Shown here in pieces: positions 15,349-24,905 of a stretch of DNA of 64,000 bases. The stretch comes from Pseudomonadales bacterium (GTDB taxonomy: Bacteria; Pseudomonadota; Gammaproteobacteria; Pseudomonadales; UBA7239): the NCBI GenBank assembly GCA_041395665.1, contig JAWLAB010000001.1, forward strand, positions 248,001 to 312,000, written 5' to 3'. The translations under genes and the position numbers were made by a program. The number at the start of each line of letters is the position of its first letter. The stretch's first letter is position 1. Under the pieces are notes generated by a model. That model searched no databases. It had not been told where the DNA came from and saw only the letters and a program-made list of their open reading frames with translations.

Positions 15349-16602
15349 ATGAGCACTTCTAGCTCCAGCCCAAAACCTGCGCCGCTGGCCGGCTTGCGCG
15401 TTATCGACTTTTCTATCCTCGGCCCCGGCGCGACCGCCCACCATTTTGCAGAATTGGGTGCAGATGTAATCAAAGTCGAAGTACCTGGTGGCGACTATGT
15501 GCGCGTGATGACTTGGCCCATCGTAGAAGGCATTTCCCTACTGCATTGGCACATCGCGCGCGGCAAAAAATCCATCGAGCTGGACTTGAAAACACCGGAA
15601 GGCAAAGAAATTTTCAAAGAGCTGATCAAGGACGCTGACATCATCATCGAGGCGATGAAGCCTGGCACGCTGGATCGCTTGGACCTCGGTTTTGACGAGC
15701 TGAAAAAAGTGAATCCTAAAATCGTGTTCTGCTGCGTTTCTGGCTACGGCATGACTGGCCCTTACGAAAACATGCCCTCGCACGGCGTGGCTTACGACAC
15801 TTGGGCGGGCTGCGTCGAGCCAGCACGCGACGAAGAAGGCATGGTCTATCTCCCTGCTCACCCCTCTATCGGCATGCACGCTGGTCCATTACTGGGCGCG
15901 TTTGCAGCCCTCGCTGCCGTGATGCGCGCACGCGAAACCGGCGAAGGCGCTATGGTAGAAATCGGGCAATCCGATGGTGCGGCATACATGGATTGGTATC
16001 GCATCGAGAGCTACAAAGCCTATCAGCGTCCACAATCAGAAGTGACAGGCAACGCCGCTGATGATTTCCGTCGTCGCCCTGTCGGCACTGCCGGTTTGAA
16101 AGAAGGCGTACGCTATCAAGCTTACGAATGTAAAGACGGCTATGTGTTGTTCATGGCATCCGAGCAATCGTTCTGGAAAAACTTCTGCGAAGCGCTTGGC
16201 CGCATGGATATGTTTGAAAAATGGCCGGGCAAAAAATTGGCTGATCACGCGCCCGGCAATAAAGAAATGCAGCGCGAGCTGACAAAAATCTTCAAAACCA
16301 AAACCATCAAAGAGTGGATGGATTGGGGCGTGGAAGTGAAAACACCGATCGCACCAGTTTACAACTCAGAAAGTGTGATGGAAGACGAGCACTTCAAAGC
16401 GCGCTTCAAGTGGTATCCGCATGAAACACACGGTGCAGACATGATGAGCTACCCTGTGCATTTCATCGACGAAGAACTGCCGGTGCCAAGCAAAGCACCC
16501 ACGCCAGGTCAACACCGCGATGAAATCCTCAAACGCGTTTTGCATTTTGATGATGCGAAAATTGCAGCGATGGAAGCCAAAGGTGCATTCGGCAAGAAAT
16601 AA
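15349..16602 (+). CDS. Family III CoA-transferase (CaiB/BaiF type)
   Basis: This 417-residue protein has the family's N-terminal GLRVIDFSILGPGATAHHFA, GADVIKVE, KSIELDLKTPEG, FCCVSGYGMTGPY and the SHGVAYDTWAG segment, whose Asp is expected to be the catalytic aspartyl-CoA residue. It moves CoA between carboxylic acids, or racemises alpha-methylacyl-CoA. The start at 15349 has GGAGA six bases upstream; in-frame ATGs at 15328 and 15337 lack one. Given the steroid genes in the window, a bile-acid or steroid side-chain substrate is possible, but no residue decides it. A strong bidirectional terminator follows. Confidence 0.88.
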   Translation: MSTSSSSPKPAPLAGLRVIDFSILGPGATAHHFAELGADVIKVEVPGGDYVRVMTWPIVEGISLLHWHIARGKKSIELDLKTPEGKEIFKELIKDADIIIEAMKPGTLDRLDLGFDELKKVNPKIVFCCVSGYGMTGPYENMPSHGVAYDTWAGCVEPARDEEGMVYLPAHPSIGMHAGPLLGAFAALAAVMRARETGEGAMVEIGQSDGAAYMDWYRIESYKAYQRPQSEVTGNAADDFRRRPVGTAGLKEGVRYQAYECKDGYVLFMASEQSFWKNFCEALGRMDMFEKWPGKKLADHAPGNKEMQRELTKIFKTKTIKEWMDWGVEVKTPIAPVYNSESVMEDEHFKARFKWYPHETHGADMMSYPVHFIDEELPVPSKAPTPGQHRDEILKRVLHFDDAKIAAMEAKGAFGKK

Positions 16603-16620
16603 GTATTGTGCTGTACTGCC

Positions 16621-16648
16621 AAAAAAACCGGAGCAATCCGGTTTTTTT
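16621..16648. terminator. Bidirectional terminator between CoA-transferase and dtd
   Basis: Seven As then CCGGA, loop GCAA, TCCGG then seven Ts. Symmetric A and T runs allow it to end both the plus-strand CoA-transferase gene and the minus-strand dtd gene. Confidence 0.92.
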
Positions 16649-16666
16649 ATGCGCGTAAAAAAGCAT

Positions 16667-17104
16667 TCACATCTGCAACAAAAAAGTCACTGGTCCATCA
16701 TTGACCAAAGCCACTTGCATATCCGCTGCAAAAATACCGGTGGCGATGTTGCTGTGCTGCTCGCGCAAATAATTGACGCTGTAATCGTAAATATCTCGCG
16801 CGTGTTCTGGCGCAGCGCCAATGGAAAATGAAGGGCGCAAGCCACTGTTGGTGTCTGCCGCCAGCGTGAACTGCGACACTACCAACACACCACCAGCGAC
16901 ATCTTGCACGGAGCAATTCATCTTGCCGTTGGCATCGGCAAACAGACGATAGCGCAACATTTTGTCGCACAGCTTTTGCGCGCGCGCGTAATTGTCGTCA
17001 CGCTCTACGCCGAGCAAGACCAGCATGCCGCGCTCAATCTCGCCGACCACCTCACCCTGTACCGTCACACTCGCACGGCTGACGCGTTGAATTAAAACTT
17101 TCAT
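16667..17104 (-). CDS. dtd: D-aminoacyl-tRNA deacylase
   Basis: The 145-residue enzyme removes D-amino acids and glycine mischarged onto tRNA. It has the family start MKVLIQRVSRASVTV, LVLLGVERDD, the catalytic-site SQFTLAADT (S-Q-F-T-L) and the C-terminal cross-subunit motif NDGPVTF (the -NxGPVT- loop). Length and motifs are standard. It is divergent from ctpA, with 72 bases between the starts holding both promoters. Confidence 0.96.
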   Translation of the reverse strand: MKVLIQRVSRASVTVQGEVVGEIERGMLVLLGVERDDNYARAQKLCDKMLRYRLFADANGKMNCSVQDVAGGVLVVSQFTLAADTNSGLRPSFSIGAAPEHARDIYDYSVNYLREQHSNIATGIFAADMQVALVNDGPVTFLLQM

Positions 17105-17176
17105 AACAACTGGTTAAGCTCCCGAACTTCCGCTAGCATCACGGCTCATTCTATCGACATTTTTGAGTGCCACTGC

Positions 17177-18493
17177 ATGCCACTGCCCTCTCGGTTTTTT
17201 GCTGCCACTGCATTGGCGGTCTGCTTCGCATTCAACACAGCACACGCCGAGGCGAAAGAAAAAACGGCAGATGCTGCCGAAGGGCAATTACCACTGGATG
17301 AGCTGCGCACATTTTCATTAGTGCTGGAGCAAATTCGCGCAGCGTATGTCGAGCCAGTCAGCGACAAAACTTTATTGGAAAATGCGATTCGTGGCATGCT
17401 CGGTGAGCTGGATCCACACTCGGCCTATCTCGATGAAAATGATTTTTCCGATCTAAGAAATATGACCAGCGGTGAATTCGGCGGCTTAGGTATAGAAATT
17501 GGCGCGGCAGAAGGCTTGATTAAAATTGTATCGCCCATCGACGACACACCAGCCAGCCGCGCAGGCATTCAAGCTGGCGATATTATTATCAAAATTGATA
17601 ACCATTCCGTGCAAGGTATGAGCATCAATGAAGCGGTAACTTTAATGCGTGGCGATATTGGCACAGCAATCAAACTGACTGTCATGCGCATCAATCAAGA
17701 ACAACCCTTGGAATTTCATTTGGTACGCGAAACCATTAAAACTCGCAGCGTCAAAGAAAAATTCTTGGAACCTGGCTTTGCCTATATTCGCGTCTCACAA
17801 TTCCAAGTCAGCACAACAGAAGAATTACAAAAAGCACTGTCCACATTAAAAAAACAAGGCGCCATTCGCGGTTTGATTTTAGATTTGCGCAACAACCCTG
17901 GCGGCCTGTTGAGTGAAGCCGTCAGTGTTTCTGATACTTTTCTCGACGAAGGTTTGATTGTCTACACTAAAGGTCGTGTACCCAGCAGTAACACTCGATT
18001 CAGCGCAACAGGTGGTGATGCACTGTCTAACGCACCAATGATTGCACTCGTTAACCAAGGTACGGCATCCGCAGCAGAAATTGTAGCGGGCGCATTGCAA
18101 GACAATCGGCGCGCAAAAATTCTCGGCAGCAAAACCTTCGGCAAGGGCACAGTCCAAACCGTGATTCCAATCAGTGCGGAAAAAGCCATCAAACTGACAA
18201 CAGCGTTGTACTACACACCCAAAGGTCGCTCTATTCAAGCTGAAGGCATACAGCCTGATATCGTTGATAACGACAACAATCTTTCTGCTGCACAATCTTC
18301 TGCACTCACATCAGAAGCCAGCCTTGAGAAACACATTACCAACGCAAATAAACGCGACACAAAACAGCCGGCAGTGAGTACTAACAAAAAAGATTCGCAA
18401 TCCAGCGCCGCGCCAAATGCAAAAAAACATGAAGCGCCTGTAGATAACCAACTACAAGACGCATTGCAGCTTCTAAAAAAACAAACACAGTAG
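17177..18493 (+). CDS. ctpA: C-terminal processing peptidase, S41 family (CtpA)
   Basis: The 438-residue periplasmic protease has a signal peptide (residues ~1-24, ending AHAEA). A PDZ domain at about residues 90-180 has GGLGIEIG, PASRAGIQAGDIIIKI. The S41 domain carries the dyad Ser298 (GTASAAEIV) and Lys323 (GSKTFGKGTVQ), 25 residues apart as expected. After about residue 375 comes a low-complexity K/S/T/N-rich tail. The family trims or degrades periplasmic proteins, often wall hydrolases, with a TPR lipoprotein partner; none is adjacent here. The C-terminus ends 8 bases from the convergent ridA gene. Confidence 0.94.
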   Translation: MPLPSRFFAATALAVCFAFNTAHAEAKEKTADAAEGQLPLDELRTFSLVLEQIRAAYVEPVSDKTLLENAIRGMLGELDPHSAYLDENDFSDLRNMTSGEFGGLGIEIGAAEGLIKIVSPIDDTPASRAGIQAGDIIIKIDNHSVQGMSINEAVTLMRGDIGTAIKLTVMRINQEQPLEFHLVRETIKTRSVKEKFLEPGFAYIRVSQFQVSTTEELQKALSTLKKQGAIRGLILDLRNNPGGLLSEAVSVSDTFLDEGLIVYTKGRVPSSNTRFSATGGDALSNAPMIALVNQGTASAAEIVAGALQDNRRAKILGSKTFGKGTVQTVIPISAEKAIKLTTALYYTPKGRSIQAEGIQPDIVDNDNNLSAAQSSALTSEASLEKHITNANKRDTKQPAVSTNKKDSQSSAAPNAKKHEAPVDNQLQDALQLLKKQTQ

Positions 18494-18500
18494 TGGCTGC

Positions 18501-18884
18501 TTAAATCACCATCACGCCATCCATTTCCACTTGCGCGCCGCGAGGCAAACTGGCGACTCCCACTGCAGCGCGTGCCGGATAGGGTTGTACGAAATACTGC
18601 GCCATTACTTCATTGACGAGCGCGAAGTGAGCAAGGTCCGTGAGGAAGATATTTAATTTCACAATGTCTTTCAATTCACCGCCCGCTGCTTCACACACGG
18701 CAGATAAATTTTCAAACACCTGCACGATATGTGCGCGCATATCGCCTTCCACCATCTGCATGGTTTTAGCATCCAAAGGAATTTGCCCTGATAGATACAC
18801 GGTATTGTTGACCTTAATCGCTTGGGAATAAGTACCGATAGCTGCTGGCGCTTTTTCTGTTTGGATCACTGCTTTGTTCGTCAT
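18501..18884 (-). CDS. ridA: RidA-family enamine/imine deaminase
   Basis: The 127-residue protein hydrolyses reactive enamine/imine intermediates made by PLP enzymes. It has AIGTYSQAIKVNNTVYLSGQ, the GGELKDIVKLNIFLTD region, and the signature YPARAAVGVASLPRGAQVEM, whose arginine binds the carboxylate. It follows spoT on the same strand with about 40 bases between them, as in many gammaproteobacteria where rpoZ-spoT-ridA is an operon. Confidence 0.95.
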   Translation of the reverse strand: MTNKAVIQTEKAPAAIGTYSQAIKVNNTVYLSGQIPLDAKTMQMVEGDMRAHIVQVFENLSAVCEAAGGELKDIVKLNIFLTDLAHFALVNEVMAQYFVQPYPARAAVGVASLPRGAQVEMDGVMVI

Positions 18885-18925
18885 TTCTTCTACCTAACTC
18901 TAGCAAAAAAACAAAATAAACTTTC

Positions 18926-21055
18926 TTAATGTTTGACGCGCACAGTACGCACAACGGCAGGCATGGTGCGAATTTTTCGCATAATATTCGCAAGATGCAG
19001 GCGATTTTTTACAGCAATTGAAAGTGTAATCACTCGGAATCCTGCATCCTTTTCTTCAAAAGCAATTTTATCGATATTGGCTTCCATGTCTGTAATACGC
19101 GTGGCGAGCTGCGCGATGATGCCACGCTCATTGCTAACATCCACGCGCACATCAACAATGAATTCACCGCTAACATCCGGCGACCAATTCACCATCAAAC
19201 ATTTTTCTGGATTTTCACGAATATCGGCAATATTTCTGCAGGTATCGGTATGCACAACTAAGCCGCGTCCTGCGCTGATGTGCGCGATAATCGGGTCACC
19301 CGGAATCGGTTTACAGCATCGACCAAAACTAATTACGGCGCCATCCGCCACATCAATCATCAAAGGTGCTTGTGCGCGTCGCGCTATTTTATTGCCGCTC
19401 TCTTCTTGTTCTTCATCCGACACCAATCTTTTTGCCACCAAGTACGCAGCGCGATTGCCGAGGCCGATACCTTCTAAAATATCATCAAAATGCTCTACCG
19501 CTGTTTGTTCAACCAATTCACAAATTTTTTCTTCCGTAATTTGTTGTAGGTTTTTTCCCATACCTAATAGGGCTTTTTCTAATAAGCGTCGGCCGAGATC
19601 AATCGACTCTGTGTGCCGTTGTGTTTTTAAGAAATGTCGTATCGCACTGCGCGCTTTGCCGGTAGTGACAAAATTTAACCACGACGGATTCGGTTGCGCG
19701 CCAGGTGCAGTCACAATAGCAACCACTTGCCCACTTTCTAACGGCTGCGATAAAGACGCGAGTTGACGATTGATGCGACACGCAACGCAGGCATTACCAA
19801 TATCCGTATGCACTGCATAGGCGAAATCTACCGCCGTTGCGCCGACAGGCAATTCAACAATTTCTCCGGTGGGCGTGAAAACATACACTTCATCAGGAAA
19901 CAAATCGATTTTTACATGTTCGATAAATTCTAAAGAATTTCCCGTGCTTTTTTGAATCTCTAATAAATTACGAATCCATTCGCGTGCGCGCACTGCACCG
20001 GCTGGCGGCTTTACTTCGTCTTCACTTTTATACAACCAGTGCGACGCAATACCGCTTTCTGCCACTACATCCATCTCGCGTGTGCGAATTTGCACTTCTA
20101 TCGGCAGACCATGCATGCCGATCAACACCGTGTGCAGTGATTGATAACCGTTGGTTTTAGGAATGGCAATGTAATCGCGAAATTCACTGTGCACGGGTTT
20201 ATACAGACTGTGCATTACGCCAAGTACGCGATAACAAGTGTCAACACTGTCCACCACGATGCGAAACGCATACACATCCATGATGTCGGAAAATGATTTG
20301 TGCTTGCTGCGCATTTTCATATAAATGCTGTACAAGTTTTTTTCGCGACCTGTCACCTCGGCAACATGGCCTTCTTGCGCCAAACAGCGTTTGATATTTT
20401 CTTCAATTTTGTTGACGACTTCTTTGCGATGACCCCGCGCTGCACTGACTGCTGCGGCGATGCGCGTCGCGCGCATGGGATACATTGCTTGGAAGCCCAA
20501 ATTTTGAAATTCAATGCGCAAACTGTTCATGCCAAGCCGATTAGCAATCGGCGCATAAATTTCTAACGTTTCGCGTGCGATGCGGCGGCGCTTCTCTGGT
20601 TTGAGAACACCTAGCGTACGCATATTATGTAGACGATCGGCGAGTTTAACGATAATGACGCGAATATCTTTCGCCATCGCCATCGCCATTTTTTGAAAAT
20701 TTTCTGCCTGCGCTTCAGCTTTGGAAGTGAACTCGATTTGTGTCAGCTTGCTAACGCCATCCACTAAATCTGCCACGGTGTCACCAAATTGCTCAGCTAA
20801 TGCGCTTTTGCTGATGCCCGTGTCTTCAATGACATCGTGTAACAGTGCAGCGATCAAACTGTGGTGATCGAGTTTTTGCTCGGCAAGAATGTTGGCGACT
20901 GCCAACGGGTGCGTGACATAAGGCTCACCGCTACGGCGGGTTTGACCGTCATGCGCCTGTTCCGAATAGAAATAGGCGCGGCGAACCTGTTGTACCTGAG
21001 CTTGCGGGAGGTATGAGGACAGTCGGTGACAGAAGGTGTCAATGCTCGTTTGCAA
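18926..21055 (-). CDS. spoT: Bifunctional (p)ppGpp synthetase/hydrolase SpoT
   Basis: The 709-residue protein has all domains in order. An HD hydrolase domain holds THPLAVA, ALLHDVIEDTG and KLADRLHNMRTLG. The RelA/SpoT synthetase domain has DVYAFRIVVDSVDTCYRVLG and IPKTNGYQSLHTVLIG. A TGS domain begins near DLFPDEVYVFTPTGEIVELP, and a C-terminal ACT domain follows GRCCKPIPGD. It makes and destroys the stringent-response alarmone. The start is a rare TTG backed by GGAGG five bases upstream and by the expected N-terminal length. It sits 18 bases downstream of rpoZ. Confidence 0.97.
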   Translation of the reverse strand: MQTSIDTFCHRLSSYLPQAQVQQVRRAYFYSEQAHDGQTRRSGEPYVTHPLAVANILAEQKLDHHSLIAALLHDVIEDTGISKSALAEQFGDTVADLVDGVSKLTQIEFTSKAEAQAENFQKMAMAMAKDIRVIIVKLADRLHNMRTLGVLKPEKRRRIARETLEIYAPIANRLGMNSLRIEFQNLGFQAMYPMRATRIAAAVSAARGHRKEVVNKIEENIKRCLAQEGHVAEVTGREKNLYSIYMKMRSKHKSFSDIMDVYAFRIVVDSVDTCYRVLGVMHSLYKPVHSEFRDYIAIPKTNGYQSLHTVLIGMHGLPIEVQIRTREMDVVAESGIASHWLYKSEDEVKPPAGAVRAREWIRNLLEIQKSTGNSLEFIEHVKIDLFPDEVYVFTPTGEIVELPVGATAVDFAYAVHTDIGNACVACRINRQLASLSQPLESGQVVAIVTAPGAQPNPSWLNFVTTGKARSAIRHFLKTQRHTESIDLGRRLLEKALLGMGKNLQQITEEKICELVEQTAVEHFDDILEGIGLGNRAAYLVAKRLVSDEEQEESGNKIARRAQAPLMIDVADGAVISFGRCCKPIPGDPIIAHISAGRGLVVHTDTCRNIADIRENPEKCLMVNWSPDVSGEFIVDVRVDVSNERGIIAQLATRITDMEANIDKIAFEEKDAGFRVITLSIAVKNRLHLANIMRKIRTMPAVVRTVRVKH

Positions 21056-21073
21056 TCAAGCCTCCGCACGACC

Positions 21074-21346
21074 TCAGTCGGCGTCGTCGTCTGGCGCGTT
21101 GTTGTCGTAAGGGCGCTCCGCCAAATGTTTGAAGCGATCTTCTAACGGCTCTTCCAACACTTCTGGCGTGATTAAGCCCAGCTCGATTTCGCGCAACGCC
21201 ACCACGGTAGGCTTATCGTTTTCCCAAGGCACCAAAGGCTCACGCCCTTTAACCGCAAGCTGACGCGCGCGCTTAGCGCCCTTCATCACCAACTCAAAGC
21301 GATTTTCAACAAATGGGAGACAGTCTTCTACGGTAATTCGAGCCAT
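21074..21346 (-). CDS. rpoZ: RNA polymerase omega subunit
   Basis: The 90-residue protein begins with MARITVEDCLPFVENRFELV, the near-invariant omega start, followed by KRARQL and REIELGLI. Omega helps assemble RNA polymerase and forms part of a ppGpp site, which matches the spoT gene directly downstream. A longer in-frame start at 21391 exists but would add 15 unconserved residues. The usual upstream gene gmk is absent here and lies at 1.9-2.5 kb. Confidence 0.96.
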   Translation of the reverse strand: MARITVEDCLPFVENRFELVMKGAKRARQLAVKGREPLVPWENDKPTVVALREIELGLITPEVLEEPLEDRFKHLAERPYDNNAPDDDAD

Positions 21347-21467
21347 GCTTAAAACCTTACCTTGGAGTTCAACATCAGTAGGAGGTGCCACAGCAGCGTA
21401 TGAATCGCCTGCACCAGTGGGTCTGTCAGTTTACGCAAAGCCCCTCTTGGTCTCAAGACCGATAGGG

Positions 21468-22184
21468 TCAACTGCATTGAAACTCTACGCACAAGGCACG
21501 ATGATCAGACAAGCGCCGCCAGTGTGCACCTGTCAGACACACCGCCGACTGCAGCGTCAGATTGCGAAAATACACGCGATCCATACACAACAATGGCAGG
21601 TGTGCCGGATAAGTTTTTTGCAACGCGCCGGCAGATTCACTCAATGCCTCTCGCAACCCCCACTCACGCAAACAACGATGTGCACGACCATTCCAGTCAT
21701 TGAAATCCCCCGCCAAGATCAAAGGTGCGTCGTGCGGTATTGCCTGAAGCAGTGCTTGCAGACAACGCAGTTGGTAGCGACGCTCCAGCGCCAGCAAGCC
21801 GAAATGCGTGCACAGCACATACACGCCATCCTCTGTCACTGTCGATAAAATTCCGCGTCGTGAAAATGGCAGAACACTGATGTCGTGATTATTCGTCTGC
21901 GTAAACGGTACTTTGCTCAGAATCGCGTTGCCGTGATGCCCATGATCGTAGACAGCATTTTTGCCATAGGTTTTGTAATCCCACACTTCATCGGCTAGGT
22001 ACTCAAACTGCGCGTCTACCCATTGATGTATTTGAGCGGCGTGATGATGGTTTTCTCCAACCACCTCTTGCAAGCAAACAATATCTGCACCCACTTCACG
22101 AATCGCTCGGCGAATTTCATTTAACACCCATCGGCGATTGCCGACTGAAAATCCCTTATGGATGTTGTAGGACAATATACGCAC
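21468..22184 (-). CDS. Endonuclease/exonuclease/phosphatase family protein (YbhP-like)
   Basis: The 238-residue protein has EEP-fold motifs: LSYNIHKGF at the N-terminus, DIVCLQEV (metal-binding Glu), LAGDFNDW (D-x-N) and the C-terminal LSDHRALCVEF (catalytic S-D-H). It probably cleaves phosphodiesters in lipids or nucleic acids. The start is GTG with GAAGG six bases upstream. It lies nine bases after the ClsB-like gene; Escherichia coli has the same ybhP-clsB pairing, which suggests a role in phospholipid metabolism. Confidence 0.88.
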   Translation of the reverse strand: MRILSYNIHKGFSVGNRRWVLNEIRRAIREVGADIVCLQEVVGENHHHAAQIHQWVDAQFEYLADEVWDYKTYGKNAVYDHGHHGNAILSKVPFTQTNNHDISVLPFSRRGILSTVTEDGVYVLCTHFGLLALERRYQLRCLQALLQAIPHDAPLILAGDFNDWNGRAHRCLREWGLREALSESAGALQKTYPAHLPLLCMDRVYFRNLTLQSAVCLTGAHWRRLSDHRALCVEFQCS

Positions 22185-22193
22185 GCTGCACCT

Positions 22194-23333
22194 TCACAAC
22201 CAATAACGCAGCAGGCGGGGAATTTGGCCAAAGACCAACAACCACGCATAAAATTTATTGATATTTTTTATAGTTATTTCTCGACTATTCTCCACCAAAA
22301 AAAGACAATCCTTTTCTATATCATTCCTTGACTGCGTCGAATACAAGGGAATATCCAATTCAATATCGTGCAACATACTTCTATGGTTCATGTTGCTACT
22401 GCCAATCACAATCGCATCATCAACCAGCATCATTTTTGTATGCAATATCCCTTTTTCGTATTCATAAATTCTTACACCTGCGCGCAATAAATCCAAATAG
22501 TATGTGCTTGATAGCGCTGGAAAAAATTTAACATCTGAATGCGCTGGAACCATAATACACACATCAACTTTTCTACGGCCTGCTTTCTTTAAGGCACGAA
22601 TAATGGATTGCACTGGCGAAAAATATGCGCTAACTATCCATATTCTTTGTTTCGCAGCGTAAAGGCTTTGCAGCATAACTCGCAAACGCCTTCTGCGTAA
22701 AAAAAGACCTAAGTTCGTTACAGGATGCAGTAAAAAATAAGGCGATAGCTTTTTAATATCATCAAGCCATACTGCCTCAAAAAACTCACGCAATAATTGA
22801 CAGCGGCTCCCTGTGACGCGCACACCGCAATCTTTCCAATTCAAACTGCGATCATGATTTTCGATATGGTCATCGGTGATATTAAAGCTGCCCACCCATG
22901 CCTGCTGATTGTCAATCAAACATAATTTACTGTGCTGGCGTTGATTGACGCGCCAAAGACGGCGAAAAAACCGCGCCGCCCAACTACTGCGTTCAATGCG
23001 GTTTTTTGCCCAAGACCAAGGTAAGGGGTGATAAATATGCAGTTCTGCACCGCGAGCACGCAGCCTTTCTTGCAGTATTACAACAGCAGCCGATGAACCC
23101 ACACCATCAACAATCACACAAACACGAACACCGCGCTGCGCCGCTTCGCACAAACTCTGTAGCAGTGGCTCACCGATAGAATCCAACGAGAAAATATAGG
23201 TCTGTAAAAAAATACTGCGCTGCGCTTGCTGAATGTTTTTTAATAAATCAGAAAACCAGTCTGCGGCAGAAAAGAAAACTTGCTCGGTATCCCACGCCGG
23301 TAAAGGCTGGATATTTCGTGGCCAGCGCGCCAT
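22194..23333 (-). CDS. clsB: Phospholipase D-family cardiolipin synthase (ClsB-like)
   Basis: The 379-residue protein has two HxKxxxxD motifs, QHSKLCLIDNQQAWVGSFN (residues ~135) and LHTKMMLVDDAIVIGSSNMN (~300), each followed by the G-S/G-x-N element of PLD enzymes. ClsB condenses phospholipids to cardiolipin at the inner membrane. There is no N-terminal transmembrane pair, which fits ClsB rather than ClsA. It begins one base after the elbB stop and precedes the YbhP-like gene, making a three-gene operon. Confidence 0.88.
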   Translation of the reverse strand: MARWPRNIQPLPAWDTEQVFFSAADWFSDLLKNIQQAQRSIFLQTYIFSLDSIGEPLLQSLCEAAQRGVRVCVIVDGVGSSAAVVILQERLRARGAELHIYHPLPWSWAKNRIERSSWAARFFRRLWRVNQRQHSKLCLIDNQQAWVGSFNITDDHIENHDRSLNWKDCGVRVTGSRCQLLREFFEAVWLDDIKKLSPYFLLHPVTNLGLFLRRRRLRVMLQSLYAAKQRIWIVSAYFSPVQSIIRALKKAGRRKVDVCIMVPAHSDVKFFPALSSTYYLDLLRAGVRIYEYEKGILHTKMMLVDDAIVIGSSNMNHRSMLHDIELDIPLYSTQSRNDIEKDCLFLVENSREITIKNINKFYAWLLVFGQIPRLLRYWL

Positions 23334-23334
23334 A

Positions 23335-23991
23335 TCAAGCGAGTGCCAACACCTCTTGCACCAACTTGTTTATACCAACGCTGACATCGGCAATGGTCTG
23401 CCCCAACATATACGCAGGCGTTGTCACCAATTTTTTCTCACGATCGACACAAGTTTCTTCCACGCCGCAAACACAGTGCAATGCACCCATAGCGTTAATT
23501 GCAGCAGCAATTTCTTGATCATTGCCAATAGTGGCTTTGACTTCTTTCCCACAAATCGCAGCTGCCATCGTCGGGGCAATACACAGTAAACCGATGGGCT
23601 TTTTAGCTGCATGCATCGCCTGTGCGAACGCTAAAAAATCTTTTTGCACAATTAAATCTGCACCCTTTACGGCAAAATCACACAAGTTTTTTGCAGCGCC
23701 AAAGCCGCCTGGCACAATCAACGCATCAAAATCTTCTACACGCGCTTCCGTCACGGGTTTAATTTTTCCACGCGCAATGCGCGCCGCTTCCACCAACACA
23801 TTGCGCGTTTCACCAGCCGCCACTTCACCTTTGAGATGATTCACCACATGCATCTGCGGTATATCTGGTGCAAAACACTGCACTTGTGCGCCCGCTTGCG
23901 ATAGGTGTAACAAAGTGAGTACAGCTTCGTGAATTTCTGAGCCATCAAAAACACCACAGCCCGCTAACACTACCGCTACGCGCTTACTCAT
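23335..23991 (-). CDS. elbB: ElbB, DJ-1/PfpI-family glyoxalase (isoprenoid biosynthesis-associated)
   Basis: The 218-residue protein starts with KRVAVVLAGCGVFDGSEIHE and has LIVPGGFGAAKNLCDFA and the nucleophile elbow GLLCIAPTMAA, all typical of ElbB. The family has glyoxalase III-like activity and is linked genetically to isoprenoid yield. It heads the elbB-clsB-ybhP-like operon with almost no gap before clsB. Confidence 0.92.
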   Translation of the reverse strand: MSKRVAVVLAGCGVFDGSEIHEAVLTLLHLSQAGAQVQCFAPDIPQMHVVNHLKGEVAAGETRNVLVEAARIARGKIKPVTEARVEDFDALIVPGGFGAAKNLCDFAVKGADLIVQKDFLAFAQAMHAAKKPIGLLCIAPTMAAAICGKEVKATIGNDQEIAAAINAMGALHCVCGVEETCVDREKKLVTTPAYMLGQTIADVSVGINKLVQEVLALA

Positions 23992-24032
23992 ACACTCACC
24001 TCGTTAGCACAGTTTTGCAACACAACACCGCT

Positions 24033-24788
24033 TTAGAATTTTGCGTCGCGTTTTTCGACAAACGCATCGCGCGCTTCTTGTGAATCTTTATCGCTATACG
24101 CTTGCAAAGTAAAACCTTGTTCCCAGCGATATTTATCTTCCAGATTGCCGTCTTCAATACCGGTCAATGCTTCTTTTGCCAGCGCGATCATTACCGGACT
24201 TTTCTCGGCAATTTTCATTGCGATTTCACGCGCCGTTTCACGCAGCTGTTCTTTTGGCACCACTTTTTCTACCGCGCCTAAACGATACGCTTCTTGCGCA
24301 GTAATCGCTTCGCCGGTGAAATACATGTAGCGCACTTTTTGTACGGGGAACATACGCTGCAAATGCGCACCGCCGCCCATCGCACCGCGATCCACTTCAG
24401 GCACTGCAAATGTTGCACATTCAGACGCCACGATAATATCCGCCGCGCCGGAAATGCCGATACCGCCACCCAACACAAAACCATGTACCGCAACTATCAC
24501 AGGCTTGGAATTGCGATGTATCGCTTGGAAAGTGTCGTAATTGCCTTTGTTCACTTTAGTGATCAAATTACCATCGGCAGCCAATTCTTTGATGTCTACG
24601 CCGGCACAAAAACCGCGACCTTCTGCCGCAATAATAATGACGCGCACCGCCGCATTTTTTCCCAACGCTTCAATTTCAGTGGCAATGTCTGCCCAGCCTT
24701 GCGAAGTAAAAGCGTTGACTGGCGGCTTGTTAAAAATCAGTTCAGCGATGCCGTTGTTGTCGATGGTGGTGGTAAAGGGTTTGCTCAT
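24033..24788 (-). CDS. echA20: Enoyl-CoA hydratase/isomerase family protein, EchA20-like ring hydrolase
   Basis: The 251-residue crotonase-fold protein has IIIAAEGRGFCAGVDIKEL and the oxyanion-hole GFVLGGGIGISGAADI. From memory it closely follows Mycobacterium tuberculosis EchA20 (Rv3550), sharing EGRGF-AGVDIKE, PEV-RGA-G-HL and the ending YR-EQGFT. EchA20 hydrolyses the steroid D-ring of a HIP-derived CoA ester. The start at 24788 has AGAGAGGTC upstream; a longer in-frame start at 24881 is unlikely. It is the first of several HIP-pathway genes here (ipdC, ipdAB, fadD3-like and SDR). Confidence 0.85.
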   Translation of the reverse strand: MSKPFTTTIDNNGIAELIFNKPPVNAFTSQGWADIATEIEALGKNAAVRVIIIAAEGRGFCAGVDIKELAADGNLITKVNKGNYDTFQAIHRNSKPVIVAVHGFVLGGGIGISGAADIIVASECATFAVPEVDRGAMGGGAHLQRMFPVQKVRYMYFTGEAITAQEAYRLGAVEKVVPKEQLRETAREIAMKIAEKSPVMIALAKEALTGIEDGNLEDKYRWEQGFTLQAYSDKDSQEARDAFVEKRDAKF

Positions 24789-24905
24789 GATGACCTCTCT
24801 TAGATTCGCGTGCGATTTTACCAGCCAGCCCGCGACGAAACCAAACAAACACAATGGCTTTACGCTATTATCGAGTGCCATAACAAGTTAATTCGACAAA
24901 CAGGG

